Both the position numbers and the translations under genes were made by a program. Positions 24,782-32,432 of a stretch of 64,000 nt of DNA are shown piece by piece. The notes below the pieces were generated by a model that ran no database searches, had not been told where the DNA came from, and saw only the letters and a program-made list of their open reading frames with translations. Numbering within the stretch: position 1 is the first letter of the stretch; each line of letters starts with the position of its first letter. The DNA is from Cognatiyoonia sediminum (lineage in GTDB: Bacteria; Pseudomonadota; Alphaproteobacteria; Rhodobacterales; Rhodobacteraceae), in assembly GCF_900129845.1 (NCBI RefSeq), contig NZ_FQXB01000006.1, positions 1 through 64,000 of the forward strand. Reading direction: 5' to 3'.

Positions 24782-25534
24782 ATGCCGCGTTTCTCTGCCA
24801 ACCTTGGTTTGCTTTGGTCAGACTTGCCGTTGCCCGATGCCATTCGGGCCGCAGCGCAGGCGGGCTTTGACGCCGTCGAGTTTCAATGGCCCTACGACTA
24901 TGACCCAATGGTCGTACGCGCCGCTCTTGAGGAGACTGGCCTCCCACTTCTAAGCCTGAACACCGAGCGCGGATCAAAATCGCAAGGTGCGTTCGGCACC
25001 TGTGCGTGGCGTAACGTTGGCAACCAGTCGGTAGAATTGGCCCTGTCCTATGCGCGGGCCGTTGGCGCGCAAGCCATCCACGCTTTGCCCGGTATCACCG
25101 CAGGAGAGGAGGCTTGGCAGGCGTTTGAAGATACCCTCCGCTATGCCTGCGACATATCAGAAGACACCACAATTCTGATCGAACCTATAAATCCCATCGA
25201 CGTCCCCGGATATCTGCTCGACCGCCTTGTTGACGCCATTGAGTTGATCGAACGGATCAACCATCCTCGCCTCAAACTCATGTTCGATTTCTACCACATC
25301 GGCCGAATGCACGATGACCCCATCAAACAGTTCCAAGATGCACTCCCCCACATAGGTCACATCCAATTCGCTTCCGTTCCCGACCGCGGCGCGCCAGATC
25401 ACGGGGCTTTGAATTTCGATGATGTTTTCGCTGCGATAGATAATGCGGGATGGTCAAACCCAATCGGGGCGGAGTATCGTCCGGACGGCCCGACTGACGC
25501 CACCTTGGACTGGCTGGCACGACATAAATCCTGA
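24782..25534 (+). CDS. Hydroxypyruvate isomerase-like TIM-barrel protein
   Basis: 250 aa from ATG 24782, which begins with the usual family start MPRFSANLGLLW; an earlier ATG at 24746 would lie inside the aminotransferase gene. Landmarks: FDAVEFQWPYDYD, ILIEPINPIDVPGY (metal-ligand Glu), KLMFDFYHIGRM, HIGHIQFASVPDR and GAEYRPDG. This is the Hyi/xylose-isomerase-like fold that isomerises small hydroxy-keto acids or sugars. It sits 7 bp after the aminotransferase. The true substrate in this pathway is unknown. Confidence 0.82.
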   Translation: MPRFSANLGLLWSDLPLPDAIRAAAQAGFDAVEFQWPYDYDPMVVRAALEETGLPLLSLNTERGSKSQGAFGTCAWRNVGNQSVELALSYARAVGAQAIHALPGITAGEEAWQAFEDTLRYACDISEDTTILIEPINPIDVPGYLLDRLVDAIELIERINHPRLKLMFDFYHIGRMHDDPIKQFQDALPHIGHIQFASVPDRGAPDHGALNFDDVFAAIDNAGWSNPIGAEYRPDGPTDATLDWLARHKS

Positions 25535-25545
25535 AAGGAAGCCAC

Positions 25546-26175
25546 ATGATCGACCTCTACACATGGACCACGCCGAACGGTCGCAAAATCTCGATCATGC
25601 TGGAGGAACTCGGCGTCGACTACACAGCCCATGCCATCGATATCGGCAAAGATGAACAATTCGCACCGGAGTTTTTGAAGATCAGCCCGAACAACAAAAT
25701 CCCCGCAATTTATGATCATGAAACCGGCCAGTCGGTGATGGAATCAGGGGCAATCCTGATTTATCTGGCAGAGAAATATGGGAAGTTCTTTCCAACCGAC
25801 GTCGCAGGCCGCACCAAAGCCATGGAATGGCTGATGTGGCAGATGGCTGGCTTTGGTCCGATGTTGGGGCAAACCCATCACTTTGCCAAATATAACCCCG
25901 GCGTCTCGGAATACGCCGAAGAACGCTTCAAAGCTGAATCCAAACGGCTTTATGGCGTGTTGGACAAGCAGCTTGAAGGCCAAGATTACATTGTCGGCGA
26001 CTATTCCATCGTGGATATGGCCTGTTGGCCATGGGCCTCACGCTACGAATGGCAGCAGGTTGATCTGGTCAAATTTCCGAATGTTCGCGCGTGGTATCAG
26101 CGCATTGCAGAACGTCCAGCGGTGCAACGCGGCTATCACGTCCCAATGAAGGTCAACGAAATTCCAACCGGTTGA
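25546..26175 (+). CDS. Glutathione S-transferase (YfcG/Ure2-like)
   Basis: 209-aa GST. The N-terminal thioredoxin-like domain starts IDLYTWTTPNGRKISIMLEELG with the family's Thr/Asn active-site region, and NNKIPAI then ESGAILIYLAEKYG contact glutathione. The C-terminal helical domain has DYSIVDMACWPW. Relatives have disulfide-reductase activity with glutathione. It is the last gene of the dddQ operon, 11 bp after the Hyi-like gene. A role in handling electrophiles such as acrylate or formaldehyde is conceivable but not shown. Confidence 0.88.
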   Translation: MIDLYTWTTPNGRKISIMLEELGVDYTAHAIDIGKDEQFAPEFLKISPNNKIPAIYDHETGQSVMESGAILIYLAEKYGKFFPTDVAGRTKAMEWLMWQMAGFGPMLGQTHHFAKYNPGVSEYAEERFKAESKRLYGVLDKQLEGQDYIVGDYSIVDMACWPWASRYEWQQVDLVKFPNVRAWYQRIAERPAVQRGYHVPMKVNEIPTG

Positions 26176-26186
26176 TCTAAACTCTC

Positions 26187-26202
26187 TAGACAGCGCTGTC
26201 TA
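26187..26202. promoter_or_regulatory. Perfect 16-bp palindrome, candidate TetR operator
   Basis: TAGACAGCGCTGTCTA is a perfect palindrome in the 106-bp spacer before the operon starting at 26282. Length and symmetry suit a TetR-family dimer, and the operon encodes one (30232-30906). No T-tract follows, so it is not a terminator of the GST gene. Confidence 0.65.
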
Positions 26203-26281
26203 TTGCGATGCAAGGTTCTGGACAGGAATGTTTAGTGCTGGCTGAGTCGCGCGTCCGACCGCCACGCTTAGGGAGGTCAAA

Positions 26282-28687
26282 ATGAATTCACATTATCGCG
26301 TTGTCGTCATTGGGGGCGGAGTTGTTGGAACGTCAGTTCTTTACCACTTAGCGAAAATGGGTTGGTCCGATGTGTGTCTGCTCGAACGCAGCGTCCTGAC
26401 CGCGGGCTCAAGCTGGCACGCGGCTGGCGGCATCCACGCGCTCAACGCCGATCCGAACATGGCTGCGCTGCAGGCCTACACCATCGACCTCTTAAGCGAA
26501 ATTGAAGAGGAAAGCGACCAGAACATCGGCCTGCATATGACAGGCGGCCTGACGATGGCAGGCACACCCGACCGATGGGAATGGCTACAATCGGCCTACC
26601 GCGTGTTCCAATCCATTGGCATCGAAGATTGCCGCCTCGTGACACCGGAAGAGGCGCAAGAGCTGTGTCCGATTATGTCAAAGGACAACCTGCTTGGCGG
26701 CATGTGGGCCGACCGCGAAGGTTACGTCGACACCACCGGCACCGTCCACGCCTACGCGATCGCCGCCAAGAAGCGCGGCGCGAGTTATTTCGAGCACACC
26801 AAAGTCGAGGAACTGATCCAGACCGCTGATGGCTGGAAGGTCGTCACCGACAAAGGCACAATCACCTGCGAACACGTCGTCAACGCGGCGGGGCTTTGGG
26901 CAAAGCAGGTTGGTCGCATGGCCGGCATCGAACTCCCCGTCAGCCCGCTCAAACACCACTATCTGATCTCCGATACGATCCCTCAGCTGGAAGAGTTGGA
27001 TTTCGAAGTACCCATGACCGTCGACCTAGAAGGGTTCACCTATCTGCGGCAGGACCAAAAGGGCGTTCTGCTCGGCATCTATGAGGTCGATCATGAACAT
27101 TGGGCCATGGACGGCGCGCCATGGGATTACGGCATGGAGCTGTTCCAAGAACAGACCGACCGGATAGAGCATGAGTTGATTTGCGGCTTCGAACGCTATC
27201 CGGCCCTGCAAGACGTCGGAGTGAAAACATGGGTTAATGGTGCCTTCACCTTCTCACCCGATGGCAACCCGCTGGTCGGACCCGTTCCCGGCAAGCCCGG
27301 CTATTGGTGTGCCTGTGCCGTCATGGCTGGCTTCCTTCAGGGCGGGGGTGTTGGTAAATCCTTGGCCGAATGGATGATCCATGGAGAGCCAGAGGCAGAT
27401 GTCTTCTGCATGGACGTGGCCCGCTACGGCAAGTTCGCCGAAAACCAACGCTACATCCGTGAAACGACAGGCCAATTCTATTCCCGCCGTTTCGTAATGA
27501 CCTACCCGAACGAACAGCTTCCTGCTGGACGCCCGCTCAAAATGGCACCGGCACATGACGCGATGACGGCGGCTGGCTGCAAATGGGGTAACAGCTGGGA
27601 TCTTGAAGTGCCGCTCTACTTCGCGCCAGAGGGTTTTGAAGAAACGCCAACGCTGAAACGCTCCAACGCCTTCGACATCGTTGGCGAAGAAAGCAAAGCG
27701 ATCCGCGAAGGTGTTGGCCTCCTAGATATCACTGGCTTCTCCCGCTACGAAATCGGCGGCCCGAACGCGGAACAATGGCTTGATAAGATCATGGCCTCCA
27801 AACTGCCGGGGCCGAACCGCGCCCGCCTTGCGCCGATGCTCTCGCCAGAGGGTCGGTTGAAAGGTGACTTGACCGTTCTGAACTGGGGCGATGGCACGTA
27901 TTGGATCATGGGCAGCTATTATCTGCGGGCGTGGCACATGCGCTGGTTCAACGATCATCTTGAGGATGGCGTGAGCGTACGCGATCTTGGCGAAGAGATG
28001 TGCGGCTTCGGCCTCGCTGGTCCGAAATCCAAAGCGGTCATCGAGAAACTTGCTGAACAGGACATCAGTGATCTGCCCTTTATGGGCTGCCGTGACGTGG
28101 ACATCGGCCCGCTTCGGGCAAAGGTCGCGCGTATGTCCGTCACCGGCGAACTCGGCTACGAAATCAACGTCCGCTATGGCGACCATATCGCTCTGCGTCG
28201 TCTTCTGTTGGAGGCCGGCGCGGATCAAGACATCCGTGAATGCGGGTTTAACGCGATGCTGTCCACGCGGATCGAAAAAACCTTTGGCATCTGGTCGGCA
28301 GAGTTCACCCAGCTCTACACAGCCGCCCAAACTGGCATGGACCGCTGGATCGACTGGGACAAAGGCGATTTTGTCGGTCGCGAGGCCGCCCTGAAAGAGA
28401 AAGAGGGTAACGGACCATCCCAACTGCTCGTTACACTCCAAATCGAAGACGGTGACAGCGACGCCTCGGGCTATGAACCAATTTGGAACGGCGACGACCG
28501 CATCGGTTTTGTGACGTCCGGCGCTTACGGCTACACCGTAGGTGCATCGCTCGCCATGGCCATGGTCGACCGAGAGTTCGCTGCCGAAGGCACGGAACTC
28601 GGCGTGCATATCGTTGGCAATTTGCGCAAGGCCAAAGTGATAGCGGCATCACCATATGACCCGAAGGGGCAGGCGATGCGAGGCTGA
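26282..28687 (+). CDS. GcvT-fused FAD-dependent demethylating dehydrogenase 2
   Basis: 801-aa flavoprotein of the same architecture as the one at 17107 but clearly diverged. It has VVVIGGGVVGTSVLYHLA at the N-terminus and H46 in SSWHAAGG at the covalent-FAD position. The FAD/DAO domain extends to about residue 380, followed by a linker and a GcvT-like folate domain (GELGYEINVRYGDH; GFVTSGAYGYTVGASLAMAMV). AGGREM-like GGAGGTC precedes the ATG. It heads the operon with mttB-like, tetR and soxBDAG. Probable substrate: a dimethyl- or monomethyl-amino acid upstream of sarcosine. Confidence 0.88.
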   Translation: MNSHYRVVVIGGGVVGTSVLYHLAKMGWSDVCLLERSVLTAGSSWHAAGGIHALNADPNMAALQAYTIDLLSEIEEESDQNIGLHMTGGLTMAGTPDRWEWLQSAYRVFQSIGIEDCRLVTPEEAQELCPIMSKDNLLGGMWADREGYVDTTGTVHAYAIAAKKRGASYFEHTKVEELIQTADGWKVVTDKGTITCEHVVNAAGLWAKQVGRMAGIELPVSPLKHHYLISDTIPQLEELDFEVPMTVDLEGFTYLRQDQKGVLLGIYEVDHEHWAMDGAPWDYGMELFQEQTDRIEHELICGFERYPALQDVGVKTWVNGAFTFSPDGNPLVGPVPGKPGYWCACAVMAGFLQGGGVGKSLAEWMIHGEPEADVFCMDVARYGKFAENQRYIRETTGQFYSRRFVMTYPNEQLPAGRPLKMAPAHDAMTAAGCKWGNSWDLEVPLYFAPEGFEETPTLKRSNAFDIVGEESKAIREGVGLLDITGFSRYEIGGPNAEQWLDKIMASKLPGPNRARLAPMLSPEGRLKGDLTVLNWGDGTYWIMGSYYLRAWHMRWFNDHLEDGVSVRDLGEEMCGFGLAGPKSKAVIEKLAEQDISDLPFMGCRDVDIGPLRAKVARMSVTGELGYEINVRYGDHIALRRLLLEAGADQDIRECGFNAMLSTRIEKTFGIWSAEFTQLYTAAQTGMDRWIDWDKGDFVGREAALKEKEGNGPSQLLVTLQIEDGDSDASGYEPIWNGDDRIGFVTSGAYGYTVGASLAMAMVDREFAAEGTELGVHIVGNLRKAKVIAASPYDPKGQAMRG

Positions 28688-28691
28688 TGCG

Positions 28692-30230
28692 ATGACCGTA
28701 GACACCAAACCACGGCGTCGCGGACGGCGCGGGGCCACCGCCGCCCCGCCATCCGCACGCGACACCAACTACCGCCAGCTCAAGAACCCGTTTCCGGCGA
28801 TGAAAGCTTTCTCAGATGATGAGATCGCCAATATGCACGAAACAGCGTTCCGCATGCTGGAAGAACTGGGGATGAAAGTCCTGTTGCCAGAGGCGCGAGA
28901 ATATTTCGCCAAAGGCGGGGCCAAGGTCGACGGCGAAATGGTCTATATCGGCCGCGATATGATCGAGGCGGCGCTGGCAAGCGCGCCGAAATCCATCGAC
29001 TGTGTGGCAGGCGCACGACATAGGGACTTCACCTTAGAGCTGGGCAGCCTGACATTCCAGCCAGGGGCAGGCGCCCCACATGCAACCGACCTCGTTCGCG
29101 GACGGCGCCCCGGCACCGCGACCGACTACCGCGAAATGACGCGCCTAACCCAGCACTTTGACGTGTTTCAAATGATCTCGCCCCTGACCGAACCGCAAGA
29201 CGTCGCAACACACGAACGCCACTACTTCACGACAGAAGCGCAACTCACGCTCACAGACAAATTCCCCTTCCTCTTTTCACGTGGCACACCGCAGGTCATG
29301 GACTGCTTCGAGATGCTTCGCGATTTCCGCGGCGCGTCGGATGAGCAGTTCCTTAACACCACCTATTGCTACACGATCATCAACACCAACAGCCCCCGCA
29401 CACTCGACGTACCAATGGCGCAGGGCCTGATCGACTTTGCGAAATTCGGGCAGGTGTCCATCGTGACCCCCTTCACGCTGATGGGCGCAATGGCCCCAAT
29501 CACAGTCGCCGGAGCGATCACGCTCAGCCATGCAGAATGCCTCGCCGCGATCACCTTGACCCAACTGGTCAACCCCGGCGCACCCGTCTGCTATGGCACG
29601 TTCACTTCCAACGTGGATATGAAATCCGGCGCGCCAGCCTTCGGTACACCCACACATTTCCAAGCCTCGCTTGCCGCGGGCCAACTCGCTCGCCACCTTG
29701 GCCTGCCGTGGCGAAGTGCCGCCGGATCAGCGTCGAACCTCAATGACGTTCAAGCGGCCAACGAAAACCAGATGGGCCTTTGGGGTTGCTTAATGGCCGG
29801 AGCCACAGTGATCATCCACTCCGCCGGATGGCTCGAAGGCGGGCTGACGGTGTCTTATGAAAAGCTGATCACCGATGTCGAAGTGCTGAACATGATTGCC
29901 GAGCTGTGTGCTGGGGCAAAGGCAGGGACCGATGAAATCGGCTTTGCCAATGCCTTGTCAGAGGTGGACCCAAGCGGCCACTTCTTCGCCACCAGCCAGA
30001 CGATGGAACGCTACAACACCGAATTTTACGAACCCGTCGTGCATGACTATGCCAACTTCGGCACATGGACCGAACGTGGGGCAAAAGATGCCACCACCCG
30101 CGCCACGGACGTCTGGCAAACCATCCTCGCAGACGGCACAGGACCGCAACTTGACGATGCTCGAGTCGGAGCCCTGAACGACTTCATCGAGAAACGCAAA
30201 GCCGAAGGCGGCGCCCCACCGGAGAGCTGA
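28692..30230 (+). CDS. MttB-family methyltransferase (non-pyrrolysine type)
   Basis: 512 aa from ATG 28692 (GAGG 8 nt upstream; gap of 4 bp to the preceding gene). It has the trimethylamine methyltransferase fold, with FSDDEIANMHETAFRMLEELG at the N-terminus, LRSAAGSASNLNDVQAANE and AGATVIIHSAGWLEGG. The whole frame is open with no in-frame TAG, so it is not the pyrrolysine form. Non-Pyl relatives demethylate glycine betaine, proline betaine or carnitine and pass the methyl to a corrinoid protein. The N-terminus is unusually Arg-rich (PRRRGRRG). No corrinoid protein gene is present in the window. Confidence 0.87.
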   Translation: MTVDTKPRRRGRRGATAAPPSARDTNYRQLKNPFPAMKAFSDDEIANMHETAFRMLEELGMKVLLPEAREYFAKGGAKVDGEMVYIGRDMIEAALASAPKSIDCVAGARHRDFTLELGSLTFQPGAGAPHATDLVRGRRPGTATDYREMTRLTQHFDVFQMISPLTEPQDVATHERHYFTTEAQLTLTDKFPFLFSRGTPQVMDCFEMLRDFRGASDEQFLNTTYCYTIINTNSPRTLDVPMAQGLIDFAKFGQVSIVTPFTLMGAMAPITVAGAITLSHAECLAAITLTQLVNPGAPVCYGTFTSNVDMKSGAPAFGTPTHFQASLAAGQLARHLGLPWRSAAGSASNLNDVQAANENQMGLWGCLMAGATVIIHSAGWLEGGLTVSYEKLITDVEVLNMIAELCAGAKAGTDEIGFANALSEVDPSGHFFATSQTMERYNTEFYEPVVHDYANFGTWTERGAKDATTRATDVWQTILADGTGPQLDDARVGALNDFIEKRKAEGGAPPES

Positions 30231-30231
30231 G

Positions 30232-30906
30232 ATGATCGACCGTAACACCCCCGTGCTCAGCCGCGATGACCCCGATGCGCCGCCGTTGGTTGGCAACATC
30301 AAAGTCACGCAGCAAGACTGGCTCAACATCGCCCGCGATGTGCTCGTCCATGACGGCGTCGGAGAATTGAAAATCTTAAGCTTAGCTGAGAAGCTAAGTG
30401 TCTCACGATCCAGTTTTTACTGGTATTTTGAAAACCGCTCCGAGCTTTTGGACGCGCTTCTCACCGAATGGGAAACTCGCAACTCCCAATCCATCATCCG
30501 CCATTGTGAATTGCCTGCGGACACGATTGTTGACGCCGCCTGTAATTTCTTTCGCTGTTTCGTCGATGAAAGCCTCTTTGACAGCCGCCTCGATTTTGCC
30601 GTCCGCGAATGGGCGCGGCGCGATATGTCCGTTAGGGACCGTATCGATCAAGCCGACGCACGTCGCCTCGCCGCGATCACCGCAATGTACGCCCGCCATG
30701 GCTTTGCCCCTGATGCGGCAGATGCACGCGCACGGGTTTTGTATTTCATGCAGCTTGGCTATCACGCGTTAGATGTACGCGAAACGATGGAGACACGCAT
30801 GGCCCGCCTGCCGCAATTCCTCGAATGCTTCACTGGCGTTGTTCCGACCGATGAGGTGATTGTGGAATTCTCCAAGTTCGCCATGGCGCAAGAGGCTGCG
30901 GCATGA
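30232..30906 (+). CDS. TetR/AcrR-family regulator
   Basis: 224 aa. The helix-turn-helix lies at about residues 35-75 (LSLAEKLSVSRSSFYWYFENRSELLDALL); the C-terminal ligand domain (FFRCFVDESLFDSRLDFAVREWARRD) resembles other roseobacter TetR proteins near sarcosine genes. It begins 1 bp after the mttB stop and overlaps soxB by 4 bp, so it is co-transcribed with the genes it probably controls. Candidate operator: the palindrome at 26187. Confidence 0.88.
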   Translation: MIDRNTPVLSRDDPDAPPLVGNIKVTQQDWLNIARDVLVHDGVGELKILSLAEKLSVSRSSFYWYFENRSELLDALLTEWETRNSQSIIRHCELPADTIVDAACNFFRCFVDESLFDSRLDFAVREWARRDMSVRDRIDQADARRLAAITAMYARHGFAPDAADARARVLYFMQLGYHALDVRETMETRMARLPQFLECFTGVVPTDEVIVEFSKFAMAQEAAA

Positions 30907-32153
30907 AGCGCTACTCAGCTTGGCAACTGTTCCGCGAAGGCCTGCGCGGAGGCAAAGGCTGGGGCATGGCGTGGCGCACGCCGAAGCCGAAAAAGCAATA
31001 TGACGTTGTGATCATTGGGGCAGGGGGGCATGGTCTGTCCACCGCCTACTATCTCGCCAAAAATCATGGCATCACCGACATTGCAGTGATTGAAAAGGGC
31101 TGGCTTGGCGGCGGCAACACGGGGCGCAACACAACGGCGATCCGGTCGAATTATTTTTACCCTGAAAGCGCCCAGCTGTATGATCTGTCCGTGCGCCTCT
31201 ACGAAGGGCTGTCAAAAGATCTGAACTACAACGTCATGTTCTCGCAGCGCGGCATGATGGTGCTCGCTCATTCCGAACCAGAAATGGAAATGGCCGCGCG
31301 GCAATACAACGCCATGCGCCTCAACGGGATCGATGCCGAATTTCTGGACGCGAAAGAGGTGCGCAAGCGTGCGCCCATCCTCAACTACCGCGACGATGCC
31401 CGCTATCCGATCCACGGCGCCGTCAACCAACCACGGGGTGGGACAGGACGGCACGACGCGGTGGCTTGGGGCTATGCCCGCGCGGCCGATGCGCTGGGCG
31501 TCGACATCATCCAGAACTGCGAAGTCACCGATTTCCTGATGGAAGGAGGCCGCTGCGTCGGGGTAAATACCGCATTCGGTGAAATCCGCTCCGGTATGGT
31601 CGCGGCCACCGTCGCAGGGCATTCCTCTGTCATTGCAGGCATGGCAGGTTTCAAACTCCCGATCCATTCCTACGCCCTTCAAGCCTTCGTCTCCGAACCC
31701 TATAAGCCGGTCCTCGACACGGTCGTCCTCTCCCCCGCGGTCGGCACCTATATCAGCCAATCCGACAAGGGTGGCCTTGTCTTCGGCGGCGCCCTCGACC
31801 GCGTGCCGTCCTACGGCCAACGCGGCAACATGCCGGTGCAAGAGGCGGTGATTGGCGGCCTTCTCGAATTCATGCCCGCACTCAGTAAGGTCAAACTACT
31901 GCGCCATTGGGGCGGAATCGTTGACGTGACGCCGGACAGCTCCCCGATCATTGGGCCCTCTGGCGTCGATGGCCTTTACCTCAACTGTGGTTGGGGCACC
32001 GGCGGGTTCAAAGCCATTCCAGCGGGCGGCTACCTGCTCGCCCACCGCATGGCGACCGGCCAACATCACGAAATCAGTCGCCCGTTCGACCTTGATCGTT
32101 TCACAACCGGACGTTTGATCGACGAAAGCGCCGCATCCGGCATCGCGCATTAG
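30903..32153 (+). CDS. soxB: Sarcosine oxidase beta subunit
   Basis: 416-aa flavoprotein subunit of heterotetrameric sarcosine oxidase, which oxidises sarcosine to glycine with transfer of C1 to tetrahydrofolate. It has the FAD Rossmann motif VVIIGAGGHGLSTAYYLA at about residues 34-52, and GGGNTGRNTTAIRSNYFYPES as expected for SoxB near the FMN/FAD site. The N-terminus SAWQLFREGLRGGKGW is typical. It leads soxBDAG. Confidence 0.96.
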   Translation: MKRYSAWQLFREGLRGGKGWGMAWRTPKPKKQYDVVIIGAGGHGLSTAYYLAKNHGITDIAVIEKGWLGGGNTGRNTTAIRSNYFYPESAQLYDLSVRLYEGLSKDLNYNVMFSQRGMMVLAHSEPEMEMAARQYNAMRLNGIDAEFLDAKEVRKRAPILNYRDDARYPIHGAVNQPRGGTGRHDAVAWGYARAADALGVDIIQNCEVTDFLMEGGRCVGVNTAFGEIRSGMVAATVAGHSSVIAGMAGFKLPIHSYALQAFVSEPYKPVLDTVVLSPAVGTYISQSDKGGLVFGGALDRVPSYGQRGNMPVQEAVIGGLLEFMPALSKVKLLRHWGGIVDVTPDSSPIIGPSGVDGLYLNCGWGTGGFKAIPAGGYLLAHRMATGQHHEISRPFDLDRFTTGRLIDESAASGIAH

Positions 32154-32165
32154 GGAGGGGACAAG

Positions 32166-32432
32166 ATGCAAATATTCACCTGTCCGTTCTGTGGCCCTCG
32201 TGATGAACGCGAATTTCATTTCATCGCCGAAGCGGGCAAAACCCGCCCCGACACACTGAACCAAATCTCGGACGAAGATTGGGCCGCCTATTTGCATAGT
32301 CATCGCAACGAAAAGGGCCATGTGAGAGAGATCTGGATGCACACAACTTGCGGCGAGCTGTTCCTCCTCGAACGCGATAGCGTCACGATGGAAGTGCTGG
32401 GCAGCACAGCTTTGCGGGAGGCAGGCCAATGA
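32166..32432 (+). CDS. soxD: Sarcosine oxidase delta subunit
   Basis: 88-aa zinc-binding subunit. Ligand set C6 and C9 (CPFC), H59 and C62 (HTTC), as in characterised SoxD proteins. GGGAGGGG precedes the ATG. It overlaps the soxA start by 4 bp. Confidence 0.95.
   Translation: MQIFTCPFCGPRDEREFHFIAEAGKTRPDTLNQISDEDWAAYLHSHRNEKGHVREIWMHTTCGELFLLERDSVTMEVLGSTALREAGQ

Noticed and set aside
26187-26202. Terminator of the GST gene
   Set aside because: The palindrome has no loop and no T-tract; an operator is the better reading.
27722-28609. 295-aa open frame opposite GcvT flavoprotein 2
   Set aside because: Antisense shadow of the folate domain; no family motif.
28692-30230. Pyrrolysine-containing MttB
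   Set aside because: No in-frame TAG within the gene, and the frame is complete to a single end stop.
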